From positions 234,944-298,943 of the forward strand of contig CAVYUP010000003.1 in NCBI GenBank assembly GCA_963771705.1: a DNA stretch of 64,000 nucleotides, read 5' to 3'. The stretch is from DATFVA01 sp963771705. GTDB lineage: Bacteria; Bacteroidota; Ignavibacteria; Ignavibacteriales; Ignavibacteriaceae. Below the pieces are notes generated by a model. That model saw only the letters and a program-made list of their open reading frames with translations, did not search any database and was not told where the DNA came from. The position numbers and the translations under genes were made by a program. Below, piece by piece: positions 9,541 to 19,195 of the stretch (the first letter of the stretch is position 1; each line of letters starts with the position of its first letter).

Positions 9541-11346
9541 ATGGCAGGATTAAGTTTGGTGGCCGGTCCGGGCGGACTTTCGGGACAAAAGGATAAATTA
9601 ACCGGGAATTTAATTTCCCTTAACTATTTAAATAAATATAAAAGTCAGGTGATTTTATCTGATGATAAATATTTTACCGGCTATAATAAATTTGATGAAT
9701 ATCCTCTTACCACCAGTGATACTGAGAAAAACCTGATTATTATAGAAGGCCGGGTTTACAACAAAACTCACGACATTCTCTTAAAAGAATTGAATCGCCT
9801 AAAAACAGCGTATTCAGATGAAGCCCTTAAAGAATGGCTGAAGTCTGCTGACGGTGATTTTATAATCTATATACTGGATAAATCAGGTGGTGATCTGTTG
9901 ATCTTCAATGATATTCTGGGCAGACTGCCGGTATATTATTTTGTTAAAGATAATACTCTCTATGTTTCAAGGTATATTAAATTTATTCTTGATGCAGCAG
10001 GTGAAGTATCCTTCGATAGAACGGCTTTTGGTGAATACCTTCTGCTTGGATATTTACTTGGTGAGCGTACACTCTTTAAAGATGTAAAGCAGCTTAGGCC
10101 GGCCTCGGCTATTAAATATGATGGTATGAAAGTCGCCGTCACAACTGTACATAATTATAATTTCCAGAACAGAATTCACGCCGGTAAACCTTTCGATGAA
10201 GCAGTAGCTGATTTATCGGGACTTCTTTCCGAATCCTGCGTCAATAGATTCAATAATAATAAAAGAAATATTCTTTCTTTAAGCGGGGGATTGGATTCGA
10301 GGACAATTGGTGCTTGTATGGTAAAAAACCGGATACCTTTTGAAACGATAACGCTTACTTATAAAAACAGGCATGCGGAAGGTGAAGAGGTGATCGCCAG
10401 GCAGGTTGCCGATTATTTGGACGTTGAGATGCAGGATATCTTCATGACTCCTCCTTTAGGCTCCGATTTGTTTACATTGTTAAAATTGAAGGAGGGAATG
10501 AACTATCTGGCGACGGCTCCTATGTTATCTTTCTACAGACAGGTTTCTGAAAAATTCGGTGAAAATATCAACCTTATATTTGGCGACAAATCAGATAAGA
10601 TTACTCTGGTTTTTGATAACCCTACAAAAAAAATGAGTAACCTTGAAGAACTTACTGATTATATTATTGGCGAGCACGCTTTTATGGATTTTGCCGAGGT
10701 ATGCAGGAGATTGAAGATTGATGAAAAGGATATTAAGAACGATTTTTATAATTTACTGTCAGGTTATCCGGAGGCAGATTTCAGACAAAAATACGTCCAT
10801 TTCAGGGCAATTGAAAAATCACATAAACTTGCATTTCAGGGAGATGACAGGCATAAAAGGTATTTCTGGAATTATAGTCCTTTAACTTCCTCTCCGCTCG
10901 TAACTTACCTTTTTAATTTGCCCGATAAATATAAAAAGATGCATAAAATATTTATTGGTTTGTTGAATAGTTATTCACCTGGAATCGCTGATATTAAATA
11001 TCCTAATTTTAAAGCTCCAATTACTTCAGCTAAGGCAAGGTTGTTTATGAGCTCGGTCTATTATTTGTACCCGATGATGCCGCATAAGCTGAATGCCTAC
11101 TTTAAAGCGGTCTTTTTCGGTACGAACACTCTGATTAAAGAAAGTTCAATGTATTATAAATTTCTTAAAAAACAGTATCAAAATACCCCGGAATTGGAGG
11201 GATATCTCGACCTTTCGGATCTGTCACACATTAGAACTCACTCTCTGCACAACGTAATGACTTTATCTTCACTTGTTGAGTATTATAAATTTCATAAGAG
11301 TACTTTTAATGATTTTCTGGATGAAGAATTTAATTATAAAAATTAG
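9541..11346 (+). CDS. Asparagine-synthetase-like amidotransferase lacking the catalytic N-terminal Cys
   Basis: 601 residues. The N-terminal half (about 1-200) follows the class II glutamine amidotransferase fold (DGDFIIYILDKSGGDLLIFNDILGRLPVYYF), and the C-terminal half is an Asn-synthase ATP-pyrophosphatase domain with the PP-loop SGGLDS at residues 248-253. The protein begins Met-Ala-Gly rather than Met-Cys-Gly, so the Cys2 nucleophile that hydrolyses glutamine is absent. Homologues in polysaccharide loci are thought to amidate sugar carboxylates or other carbonyls; free ammonia or a separate donor would be needed. It sits between the flippase and the ligase. Confidence 0.85.
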   Translation: MAGLSLVAGPGGLSGQKDKLTGNLISLNYLNKYKSQVILSDDKYFTGYNKFDEYPLTTSDTEKNLIIIEGRVYNKTHDILLKELNRLKTAYSDEALKEWLKSADGDFIIYILDKSGGDLLIFNDILGRLPVYYFVKDNTLYVSRYIKFILDAAGEVSFDRTAFGEYLLLGYLLGERTLFKDVKQLRPASAIKYDGMKVAVTTVHNYNFQNRIHAGKPFDEAVADLSGLLSESCVNRFNNNKRNILSLSGGLDSRTIGACMVKNRIPFETITLTYKNRHAEGEEVIARQVADYLDVEMQDIFMTPPLGSDLFTLLKLKEGMNYLATAPMLSFYRQVSEKFGENINLIFGDKSDKITLVFDNPTKKMSNLEELTDYIIGEHAFMDFAEVCRRLKIDEKDIKNDFYNLLSGYPEADFRQKYVHFRAIEKSHKLAFQGDDRHKRYFWNYSPLTSSPLVTYLFNLPDKYKKMHKIFIGLLNSYSPGIADIKYPNFKAPITSAKARLFMSSVYYLYPMMPHKLNAYFKAVFFGTNTLIKESSMYYKFLKKQYQNTPELEGYLDLSDLSHIRTHSLHNVMTLSSLVEYYKFHKSTFNDFLDEEFNYKN

Positions 11347-11367
11347 TTATGAAGAATTAATCATCTT

Positions 11368-12735
11368 ATGATAACCGTATTCCTTATTTTAAGTTGTTTG
11401 GTGCTATTCTACTTTTTAGTGCAGATCTATGGTGAATCCTTCCTTTTATTTTTTGCTGTCATTACTCTGCTTGCTACACCTGCGGAAGCTGTTACCTTCC
11501 TGCGCCCCGTAATCCAGTTGACTGATTTTGCAATCCTTTTTTATATTTTTATTAAAGAATACGGTGTCGATTTTAAGAAATATCCTGTAGTACCCCGAAA
11601 TCTGGTCTACCTCCTTATCTTTTTGTTCTTTGTTTTAATACTCTCCGTAACATTCTCTAATTTTCCTTCTCTGGGATACATAGCCATTTTTCGAACCGCG
11701 GCGTTTTTTCTCCTGGTTTATCTCTTTTATGGTGTGATAAGAACGCAGAAGCAGATTGATATAATACTTAAAGCATTTTTCTTTGCCGGTTTGATTCTGA
11801 TGGGAAGCGTGGTTGTTGACTTCCTGATTCAGGGCAGGGGTTTACTTTATCTGCTTATGCCCATAAGGGATAGAAATTATGGACTCTACAGCAATTTTAA
11901 TGTCACGGGTGTATATGCGATATTGATATCCCCTTTGGTTATTCTGGCGTTTTTCTCAAACAGGTATCGTAATAGAAGAATCATACTCATTGCTTCCGCT
12001 GTAATTATACTTGCCAGTGTTGTATTAATAGCCTCCAGAGCTGCTCTGGCGGGTGTTGTTCTGGGTTCTGTAATAATTCTGTTCTTCCTGAACAGGAAAT
12101 TGTTCATATCAATAACAGCCGTTATTCTTCTCATCCTGGCAGTCCATATCGTTTTTAACCCTTTTGGCCCTTCTATCGATGTTGCGTTAAGAATGGAAGA
12201 GGGTTTAAGTCAGCACGACCAGTTCTGGAAGCTTGCCGTAAACATGTTTACCGATAACCCGATACTCGGCATTGGTCCGGGAAATTATCCAAAGGAAGAA
12301 TTCAATTATATACCTGTTATGTTAAATTCTTTTGCCGGAGAAACAATGATTACGATTCATAATCAGACCGGGGAAAACGGCAGTAATAATTCTCATAATT
12401 TTTATCTTGTAATGGCTTCCGATATGGGGATACTGGGTTTGATTTTTGCGTTTACGCTATTGATCACGTTCTTCAGAATGGCTTACCAGACATTTAACAA
12501 GTATAAACATAGAAATCGCGAGGTTTATCTCATACTTGTGGGTATAATATCGATCGGCATTTGTCTTACTTTAAGGGGCATGGTAGAAAGCAATAGTATC
12601 TTTTATTATGGAAATATATCCAGTGATCTCCCGTTCTGGCTGTTTTTCGTAATCCTGATTTCATATCATCGAAACAGATATAAAATTCTTCCTGAAGAAG
12701 AAAAATCACCGGCTCTAAAAGATGATCTGCATTAG
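11368..12735 (+). CDS. O-antigen ligase/polymerase family membrane protein
   Basis: 455 residues, about 11-12 membrane helices with one large periplasmic loop holding the Wzy_C/WaaL signature (LGIGPGNYPKEEF and the following NSHNFYLVMASDMGILGLI). Such proteins either polymerise repeat units (Wzy) or ligate the finished chain to lipid A core (WaaL); sequence alone does not separate these. It follows the asparagine-synthetase-like gene after 21 bases and overlaps the convergent aminotransferase gene by 4 bases. Confidence 0.85.
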   Translation: MITVFLILSCLVLFYFLVQIYGESFLLFFAVITLLATPAEAVTFLRPVIQLTDFAILFYIFIKEYGVDFKKYPVVPRNLVYLLIFLFFVLILSVTFSNFPSLGYIAIFRTAAFFLLVYLFYGVIRTQKQIDIILKAFFFAGLILMGSVVVDFLIQGRGLLYLLMPIRDRNYGLYSNFNVTGVYAILISPLVILAFFSNRYRNRRIILIASAVIILASVVLIASRAALAGVVLGSVIILFFLNRKLFISITAVILLILAVHIVFNPFGPSIDVALRMEEGLSQHDQFWKLAVNMFTDNPILGIGPGNYPKEEFNYIPVMLNSFAGETMITIHNQTGENGSNNSHNFYLVMASDMGILGLIFAFTLLITFFRMAYQTFNKYKHRNREVYLILVGIISIGICLTLRGMVESNSIFYYGNISSDLPFWLFFVILISYHRNRYKILPEEEKSPALKDDLH

Positions 12736-13880
12736 ATAATCATTTCCAGGTTTTTCGATAAGAATTTCAGAACATTTTTATTGTTTCTGATATCTGTAGG
12801 CAGGTTTACTATATGCTTTGATATATGTACGGCAATTGGAAAATTATTCTCATCAAATTCCCACCTCGAAAGGTTATTCATAATTGGATGAAGAGGAGAC
12901 AAAAACCAGTCTCCTAAAATCACCCTGTATTCTTTGGCCGCCTCTGAAAACTTATCCCTGTTTGCCACCAGAAGAGGGTATTTAAGGAATAAATGATTGC
13001 TGAAGAGTACTTCATCTACATACGTTTTATTATGCCGTTTTAATAAAATTGTATAGTCCCGGGCATTCTTTTTCCGAAGCTTATTTATATCCTTTAATTT
13101 TTTAAGATTTTTTAGTCCTGCTTTAACCTGGACGGTTGATATCTCCTTAAAATAGTCATCCGGCATCTTTGTATCGGATAGTTCCTCTCCCTGGTTTGAC
13201 CCGATGATCAGATTGTACCTGCTCATAAATCTGAACAGTTTCACCAGGCTGGTCTGAGTAAAATTATTAATAAAATATTTTCTGAAGAAAATTAAGAGAG
13301 AGAGTGTGATACTATCCGTCAGTTTTACCTCTACTTTTTCGGTTTCAAGACTTTTTATTCTGTCGGTGAGTATAGGATTATTAACCGCCAGGAATCCTCC
13401 TATGCCAGTTGAAAACGGCTTATTCCATTGGGTGGAATAAAAAGCAGCATCACAATAAGATCCGTTCGGTTGCCCGTTGTAAAAACCTCCGAAACCATGG
13501 GTACAGTCCTCAATAGTAAATAGGTTTCGTACTTTTGCTATATCCCGTATTTTATCAACATTTGATGAAAGTCCGAACGTGTTCTGACAGATTATCGCTT
13601 TCGTTTTGTCTGTAATAGCCTTTTCTAGTTTTTTGATATCCATGTTGTAATTATTCGGCGAGATATCAACATAAACAGGTTTCGCCCCGGCATAAAGTAT
13701 CGCATTTGGTACCACTACACAGGTAAAACCAGGAAGAATTACTTCATCACCTTTGCCTATTTTCATAGCCTTTAGAATTGCGTATAACGCAGTGCGCCCT
13801 TTCCAGTAGAGAAATACGGATTCGGCATCCATTCCGAGAACCATGGCGATCTCATTTTTATATTTCGATTCTAAAGTCAT
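12732..13880 (-). CDS. DegT/DnrJ/EryC1/StrS-type PLP aminotransferase
   Basis: 382 residues from the chosen start. PLP-dependent fold type I: GRTALYAILKAMKIGKGDEVILPG at the substrate/PLP end, IEDCTHGFGG for the cofactor Asp, and the Schiff-base Lys about residue 154 in TQWNKPFSTGIGG. These enzymes aminate keto-sugar nucleotides for surface glycans. An in-frame upstream ATG at 13964 would give 28 extra residues buried in the preceding glycosyltransferase gene and is rejected; the ATG at 13880 lies 7 bases after that gene's stop. The protein is less canonical than the second aminotransferase at 17.4 kb. Confidence 0.85.
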   Translation of the reverse strand: MTLESKYKNEIAMVLGMDAESVFLYWKGRTALYAILKAMKIGKGDEVILPGFTCVVVPNAILYAGAKPVYVDISPNNYNMDIKKLEKAITDKTKAIICQNTFGLSSNVDKIRDIAKVRNLFTIEDCTHGFGGFYNGQPNGSYCDAAFYSTQWNKPFSTGIGGFLAVNNPILTDRIKSLETEKVEVKLTDSITLSLLIFFRKYFINNFTQTSLVKLFRFMSRYNLIIGSNQGEELSDTKMPDDYFKEISTVQVKAGLKNLKKLKDINKLRKKNARDYTILLKRHNKTYVDEVLFSNHLFLKYPLLVANRDKFSEAAKEYRVILGDWFLSPLHPIMNNLSRWEFDENNFPIAVHISKHIVNLPTDIRNNKNVLKFLSKNLEMII

Positions 13881-13887
13881 TTTCAAG

Positions 13888-14883
13888 TTATTTTCTGAAT
13901 AATGAATCAATTCTGAAAAGTCCCAGCAGTGAACCTGCCCCATAAGAGAAATGGAGTACGGCAAATGCGGTTATTAAATAAATAATTGAATCATTTTTAT
14001 CCCGTATACTGAGGCTGACAGACAAAACGCTTATTAAGTAGGCTGTTAAACTTGCCAGAGCAGCATAGCCTGTAAAGGGGATCCATATTGCCGCTGCTGC
14101 CGGTATGATTAACGACAATAGAAAAAACAATGGTATAAGATGTCTGAGACTTAAAGAATTAAGGTTCTTGGTGTAATATATGGTGAGTAAATTCCAGAGC
14201 CCTGTCTGGAAATTATTTTTTGCAATCCTGAAGAAATTTTCCCTCGCGTAATAAATGCTGAAGAGGTGAGGTAGTAAATATATTTTACCGTTACTTCTTT
14301 TAATTCTTTTATTTAGCTCAATATCCTGGTTCCTGGTTAACCGTACATCGTATAACCCGACTTTCTCCAGGGTGTCTTTTTTGAAGCACCCAAAAGGTAC
14401 TGTATCAACCTCTCTTAATTCATCCGTACCGGTTCTGAAATATGAATTGCCTACTCCGAATTTATTGATCAGAACTTTCTGAATAGCGAGCGATTTTTTA
14501 TTTTTATTTTTAACCTCGGTTTTCCATCTGGCTCCGACATTGTCGGCATTTAGCTTCTTGCTCCATGCTGTTAATTCAGAAAAGTAGTTGCCCGGTATTT
14601 CCCCATGAGCGTCCAGCCTGATAATGTAACGTCCGCTTGATTTCCTTATTCCCATATTCATCGCGTAAGGAACAGTCTTGTCCTTGTTTATCATCAGTTG
14701 AATAAAACAGAATCTGTCAGTATAGGATTTCACTATTTCTCTCGTGCGGTCAGTACTGTTTCCATCAATTACAAAAACCTCTAAAGCATCCTTTGGATAG
14801 TCATTATTAATTACCGAATCCAGGCAGAGGGCTATAAATCTTTCCTCATTCCTGCAGGGAATAATTACAGAAATTTTATCCAT
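13888..14883 (-). CDS. Family 2 glycosyltransferase with C-terminal membrane helices (ExoA-like)
   Basis: 331 residues. The GT-A domain opens KISVIIPCRNEERFIALCLDS, with VIDGNSTDRT and IIRLDAHGE (the metal-binding DxD-like position reads DAH), and GLYDVRLTRNQDIELNKRI as the acceptor-side ED motif. The last ~90 residues form three or four membrane helices, as in ExoA-type polymer glycosyltransferases. It overlaps the upstream GT4 gene by 8 bases, so translation is likely coupled. Confidence 0.88.
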   Translation of the reverse strand: MDKISVIIPCRNEERFIALCLDSVINNDYPKDALEVFVIDGNSTDRTREIVKSYTDRFCFIQLMINKDKTVPYAMNMGIRKSSGRYIIRLDAHGEIPGNYFSELTAWSKKLNADNVGARWKTEVKNKNKKSLAIQKVLINKFGVGNSYFRTGTDELREVDTVPFGCFKKDTLEKVGLYDVRLTRNQDIELNKRIKRSNGKIYLLPHLFSIYYARENFFRIAKNNFQTGLWNLLTIYYTKNLNSLSLRHLIPLFFLLSLIIPAAAAIWIPFTGYAALASLTAYLISVLSVSLSIRDKNDSIIYLITAFAVLHFSYGAGSLLGLFRIDSLFRK

Positions 14884-15988
14884 TTAGGCCGCTGTTTTTT
14901 AGTGATTTATAAATACTTATCATGGTTTTAACAGAATTGTTCCAGTCATACTCCTTCAGAACCTTTTCTCTGCCGTTCTCACCAAACTTCATCCTCAGGT
15001 TTTTATCAAAGAGTAATTTTTCAATTTTATCAGCAATCATCTGAGGATTTTCTATCTCAACTATATAACCGGTTTTTCCATCATCGACAACTTCAGGCAG
15101 TCCTCCGGCATTTGTAACGATCACCGGCTTAGCGCAGGCACTAGCCTCCAGCACGGCAACTCCGAAGCTTTCTCTGATTGAAGGGGCTACATATATATCC
15201 AGCATGTTATGGTAAGCCGCAACCTCGTTCGGACTGATGAATCCCGTGAAGGTTGTATCCTTCATAATACCCAGACTGCTAGCCAGATTTTTAAGGTATT
15301 CCATTTGATCGCCTCCCCCTACAACCAAAAGTTTAATGGGTACTGATGGATGTTTAAGCTTCAAAAGATGAAATGCCCTGATTAAATATTCAATCCCGTA
15401 AAATTTTTTTAAGGTCTTAATCGTCCCTATTACCAGATCTTCTTCCCCGAATATGCTTTTGGGATTATCGGGATAAAATCTGGCTGTATCTATGCCGAAC
15501 GGCGTTAACAAGATCTCCTTGTTAGTATATTTTTTGGTTTCATTTTTCATAGCCTTGCTTGTCGAGAGAATGACATCGGCGTTGGAAAATGTATATTTCA
15601 GTATTGCCTTGCGGAGACGTGAAGAGGGGAATGTAAATATATCCGAGCCCCAGGCAGAGACAACAAAGGGTTGAAAATTTGATAATGCTCCCAGCAGCCC
15701 GAAACTTGAAGCATAATGTGCGTGGAGTATATCCGGCTGAAATTGTTTAATAACCTTTCTTATTTGGCTTATTGCTCTAAAATAAAGCAGCTTCGATAAC
15801 GCCCCGTCTGCATTATCCCTTATTCTTTCCGGAACATTCAGGGATTTTATGGTTATATTCTTATTATAGAAACCTGCGTCATAGCTGCTCAATCCGAATA
15901 AAAATATTTCAAATCCCTTCTCACTAAGGGCGTTTGCCCATTTTATTGTATGCGTTGCGGCCGGGTCAGCCAGTATTAAAATTTTCAT
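14876..15988 (-). CDS. Family 4 glycosyltransferase
   Basis: 370 residues, GT-B fold. The N-terminal half contains DILHAHYASSFGLLGAL and VVSAWGSDIF; the C-terminal half shows the retaining GT4 nucleotide-sugar signature, with the Glu of the EX7E motif in SIRESFGVAVLEASACAKPVI, then TNAGGLPEVV. It adds a sugar to the lipid-linked repeat unit on the cytoplasmic face; donor and linkage are unknown. It overlaps the GT9 gene by 4 bases (ATGA), marking one operon of GT9, GT4, GT2 and aminotransferase. Confidence 0.9.
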   Translation of the reverse strand: MKILILADPAATHTIKWANALSEKGFEIFLFGLSSYDAGFYNKNITIKSLNVPERIRDNADGALSKLLYFRAISQIRKVIKQFQPDILHAHYASSFGLLGALSNFQPFVVSAWGSDIFTFPSSRLRKAILKYTFSNADVILSTSKAMKNETKKYTNKEILLTPFGIDTARFYPDNPKSIFGEEDLVIGTIKTLKKFYGIEYLIRAFHLLKLKHPSVPIKLLVVGGGDQMEYLKNLASSLGIMKDTTFTGFISPNEVAAYHNMLDIYVAPSIRESFGVAVLEASACAKPVIVTNAGGLPEVVDDGKTGYIVEIENPQMIADKIEKLLFDKNLRMKFGENGREKVLKEYDWNNSVKTMISIYKSLKNSGLNG

Positions 15989-17100
15989 TTTGCTCTCTGG
16001 TCAGCTTCTTTTGGTTTTATGCCAAGTTCCGGTATAAACTCCGAAAGCATTATAAATACTTCATCAGTCTCCAGTAAATTCATACAATCAAAGGAAGGGC
16101 ATCCCATTCTGCCGGCATTCGTGAAGCAGTACTTTTGGTGTACCGGAGAACATTTTAGGATTTTTTGAATAAATCGGTGTCCTGGTCCGGATGGTACATG
16201 ATAAACGGGATTTGTAGGTCCATATATAGCAAAAGTAGGCTTTCCGAGACAATTAGCTATGTAGAGAGGACCGGAATCATTTGCCACAATTAAAGAACAA
16301 TCTTTTAGAACGGCTATCAGTTCCTTAATATCTCTGGTTTCGGCAATCGTTATTCCTTTGAATTCAATCTCATTTTTCACATCCTCCTCAATTTTTCCAG
16401 GCACTGTAACCAGAACAACATTATAATTTTTATTTAATCTTTCCGCCAGTTCAATAAATTTATTCAGATTCCATTCCTTCGATTCCCATCCGGCAAAAGG
16501 ATGTATCGCTATGTATCCATCTTTATCAAAATCTAATTCGAACTCCTTCAGTGCCTTCCTTTTGCTATCCTCTACACCTGCAGCGTCCAGGTAGATATCC
16601 AGTATATGGGGAGAGGTTCTGATAGGTACATGCTGGGAATAAATATTCTTGTAATAATTTGCATTAACCCCTATTATCTCCTTTGAGTCTGAATTAAAAA
16701 GGATTGAGGCAGAAAGGACGGAACCGGTCAGATCATATATAATCTCAGGATTAATATTTTTTAATTTTTTTCTTATATTGCTTCTAGCAATCCGATCGTT
16801 TAACAGGAAATCGCTATGTTGAAAGGATATAATATCCTGCTCACTAAAGAATAACTTGAATATAGGGACGGTTTCTTCAAAACAAAAAATATAAAATTTA
16901 TTAAATTTCTTTTCAATTTCTCTTAACGCGGGAATTGTAAAAACTGAATCACCAAGTTTATGAAATGAGATAATTACAGGATGTCCTGTAGAACCTGAAA
17001 AAATATTTCTGAGCCTGGAGAGCTTAACAAGCATAAGTATTAAAATATCAGCAGCACGTGATAGACGTTTATTATGGAAAAGGAGTATTGAGACTTTCAT
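15985..17100 (-). CDS. Family 9 glycosyltransferase (ADP-heptosyltransferase-like)
   Basis: 371 residues, GT-B fold. The GT9 signatures are IAIHPFAGWESKEWNLNKF for the donor site and ANDSGPLYIANCLGKPTFAI followed by YGPTNP. The C-terminus carries clustered cysteines (CSPVHQKYC, GCPSFDC) as in several heptosyltransferase homologues. Family members transfer heptose to LPS core; here it may act on LPS core or on the repeat unit. It is the first gene of the minus-strand glycosyltransferase operon. Confidence 0.88.
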   Translation of the reverse strand: MKVSILLFHNKRLSRAADILILMLVKLSRLRNIFSGSTGHPVIISFHKLGDSVFTIPALREIEKKFNKFYIFCFEETVPIFKLFFSEQDIISFQHSDFLLNDRIARSNIRKKLKNINPEIIYDLTGSVLSASILFNSDSKEIIGVNANYYKNIYSQHVPIRTSPHILDIYLDAAGVEDSKRKALKEFELDFDKDGYIAIHPFAGWESKEWNLNKFIELAERLNKNYNVVLVTVPGKIEEDVKNEIEFKGITIAETRDIKELIAVLKDCSLIVANDSGPLYIANCLGKPTFAIYGPTNPVYHVPSGPGHRFIQKILKCSPVHQKYCFTNAGRMGCPSFDCMNLLETDEVFIMLSEFIPELGIKPKEADQRAK

Positions 17101-17441
17101 TTAGTAATCTGGCAGTGTCTTTATGACTTTTAATATGGAACTATACTTCCCCGAATTGCCTCTGAACTCGAACGGCTGTCGGATTTTATATAATGTATAA
17201 AGTAACTCAGTTTATAACCAAAATTAAAATTAAATATTGTATAATGAAACATAATTCGTGCTGAATTTGATAGACAGATGTTTTTAAGTATTTTAATAAA
17301 TGATTTATTTTTTTGTAGAATTTTGAGATAAAAAGCTCTAAATTAGTCAAGCTTTTTTATTAGTCTTAAATTATCTTAGTTTTACAGGGAAAATTTTATA
17401 ATTCATTAAATTCAATTAAAGAGCACACACCATTTAAGCCT
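17101..17441. promoter_or_regulatory. AT-rich divergent intergenic region
   Basis: 341 bases between divergently oriented glycan operons, so both promoters should lie here. It is strongly AT-rich with many T-runs. I found no coding potential, no JUMPstart-like element and no clean TTTG-N19-TAnnTTTG promoter, so no exact promoter is assigned. Confidence 0.5.
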
Positions 17442-18602
17442 ATGCAAAACGACTTCCTTTTATTTCATAAACCATTCATCTCTGAAGACGAAGTTGATGA
17501 AATTGTTGATACCGTACGTTCCGGCTGGCTAAGTATGGGACCTAAAACTATAAAATTTGAAGGATTATTCGCCGAATATATTGGCTGTAAAAAGGGTATT
17601 GCTGTCAGTTCATGGACGGCTGCCGGCCATCTTACCCTGGAGGCCTATGGCTTGAAACCCGGCGATGAGGTTATTGTGCCAACCATGACGTTCCCTGCCA
17701 CTGCTGAGATCGTATGTTATTTCGGGGCAAAACCGGTTATGGTGGATGTAGACCCCCAAACTCTGAATATTTCCCTTGAGGCCATTGAAAAAGCTATAAC
17801 ACCCAAAACCAAAGTTATTATACCTGTACATTATGGCGGCCAGCCCTGCGATATGGATGAAATACTGGACCTTGCTAAAAAGTATAATCTGAAAGTTATG
17901 GAGGATGCGGCTCATTCTCTTCCTGCTACTTATAAGGGGAAAAAGGTAGGTAATATATCTGAGGTTACCTGTTTCAGCTTTTATGCGACTAAAACCCTTT
18001 CTACCGGGGAAGGCGGAATGATCTGTACTAATAACGAAGAGATAGCCGAAAGAGTGAAAATTATGCGGCTTCATGGTATAAACCGTGACGCCTGGAAACG
18101 CTATACAGAATCAGGTTCCTGGTATTATGAGGTTGTTGCTCCTGGCTATAAATATAATTTTACCGATCTTCAGGCATCCCTCGGTCTTCCTCAGCTTAAA
18201 AAAGTTGATCAGATGTGGGAGAGTAGAAGAAGAATAGCAAAAAAATACACTGAGAATTTTAAAGATAATGATTTGATCAGGCTGCATGGTATTAAACCTG
18301 ATCGTGAATCATCCTGGCATCTTTACCCGATAAGACTTGAACTCGAAAAATTGAATATCAATAGAGCCCGTTTTATTGATGAATTGAGAAATAATAAAGT
18401 TGGTGCGGGTGTTCATTTCATGCCTGTTCATCAGCACCTCTACTACCAGGAAACTTTCCACCTTAAAGACGAGGATTTCCCGGTTGCTTCCAGTACATTT
18501 CCAAGGCTGGTATCACTTCCTATATATCCCGGTATGACCGACCCTAATGTGGACTATGTCATCGATGTGGTCAATTCTCTTCTCAAAAAATATAAGAAAT
18601 AG
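17442..18602 (+). CDS. DegT/DnrJ/EryC1/StrS aminotransferase, sugar-nucleotide type
   Basis: 386 residues, full length for the family. It contains the PLP fold signatures FISEDEVDEIVDTVRSGWLS, VPTMTFPATAEIV, MEDAAHSLPATYKGKKVG and the Schiff-base Lys184 in FYATKTLSTGEGG. It closely follows the ArnB/PseC/DesI pattern, which transaminates 4-keto sugar nucleotides with glutamate. No partner dehydratase is in the window. It leads a plus-strand operon with the initiating sugar transferase and the Wzi-like gene. Confidence 0.9.
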   Translation: MQNDFLLFHKPFISEDEVDEIVDTVRSGWLSMGPKTIKFEGLFAEYIGCKKGIAVSSWTAAGHLTLEAYGLKPGDEVIVPTMTFPATAEIVCYFGAKPVMVDVDPQTLNISLEAIEKAITPKTKVIIPVHYGGQPCDMDEILDLAKKYNLKVMEDAAHSLPATYKGKKVGNISEVTCFSFYATKTLSTGEGGMICTNNEEIAERVKIMRLHGINRDAWKRYTESGSWYYEVVAPGYKYNFTDLQASLGLPQLKKVDQMWESRRRIAKKYTENFKDNDLIRLHGIKPDRESSWHLYPIRLELEKLNINRARFIDELRNNKVGAGVHFMPVHQHLYYQETFHLKDEDFPVASSTFPRLVSLPIYPGMTDPNVDYVIDVVNSLLKKYKK

Positions 18603-18616
18603 TTTTTTCTAAAAAT

Positions 18617-19192
18617 ATGGGTAAACAGGGAAGCTGGATTAAACGGTTTACGGATATTCTTTTAAGTATCTTCATTTTACTTGTAAGTTCCCCGGTTTTA
18701 TTGATATCAATATTAGCAATAAAGCTGGAATCAAAAGGTCCGGCATTTTTCCTGCATGAAAGAACCGGTTATAAAGGGGAAAAATTTAAACTCTTTAAAT
18801 TCCGCGGAATGGTTGATAATGCCCTTGCCGTTGGTCCGGAACTCACCCAGGTGGACGATCCTCGTATAACCAGGGTTGGGAAATTTTTAAGAAGAACAAG
18901 TATTGATGAAATCCCAAACTTTATTAACGTTCTGATAGGGGAAATGACAGTGATAGGCCCCAGGCCTGATATTCCGTCAATTACAGATAAATATACAGCA
19001 GAGCAAAGAAAAATTTTTAACTATAAACCTGGGGTAACGGGTATTTCCCAGATAAACGGCCGACAGATGCTCACTCCGGATGATCGGATCAGGATGGAAC
19101 TGGCTTATTATGAAAAAGCAGGATTTTTCTCTGATTTAATTGTATTTTTCAAGACCTTTTTAGTGGTTTTCAATAATGAAGGAAACATCTGA
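18617..19192 (+). CDS. Initiating sugar-phosphate transferase (PglC/WcaJ family, short form)
   Basis: 191 residues, the size of monotopic PglC-type phosphoglycosyltransferases. One N-terminal hydrophobic re-entrant segment (ILLSIFILLVSSPVLLISI) precedes the catalytic part: GPAFFLHERTGYKGEKFKLF, RVGKFLRRTSIDEIPNFINV and GEMTVIGPRPDIP. It attaches a sugar-1-phosphate to undecaprenyl phosphate, starting the glycan repeat unit. The gene lies 14 bases after the aminotransferase, a typical pairing in which the aminated sugar is the first residue. Confidence 0.92.
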   Translation: MGKQGSWIKRFTDILLSIFILLVSSPVLLISILAIKLESKGPAFFLHERTGYKGEKFKLFKFRGMVDNALAVGPELTQVDDPRITRVGKFLRRTSIDEIPNFINVLIGEMTVIGPRPDIPSITDKYTAEQRKIFNYKPGVTGISQINGRQMLTPDDRIRMELAYYEKAGFFSDLIVFFKTFLVVFNNEGNI

Positions 19193-19195
19193 AGT

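Noticed and set aside
13881..13964. N-terminal extension of the first aminotransferase into the GT2 gene
   Set aside because: It would lie wholly within another gene; the ATG right after that gene's stop gives the normal family N-terminus.
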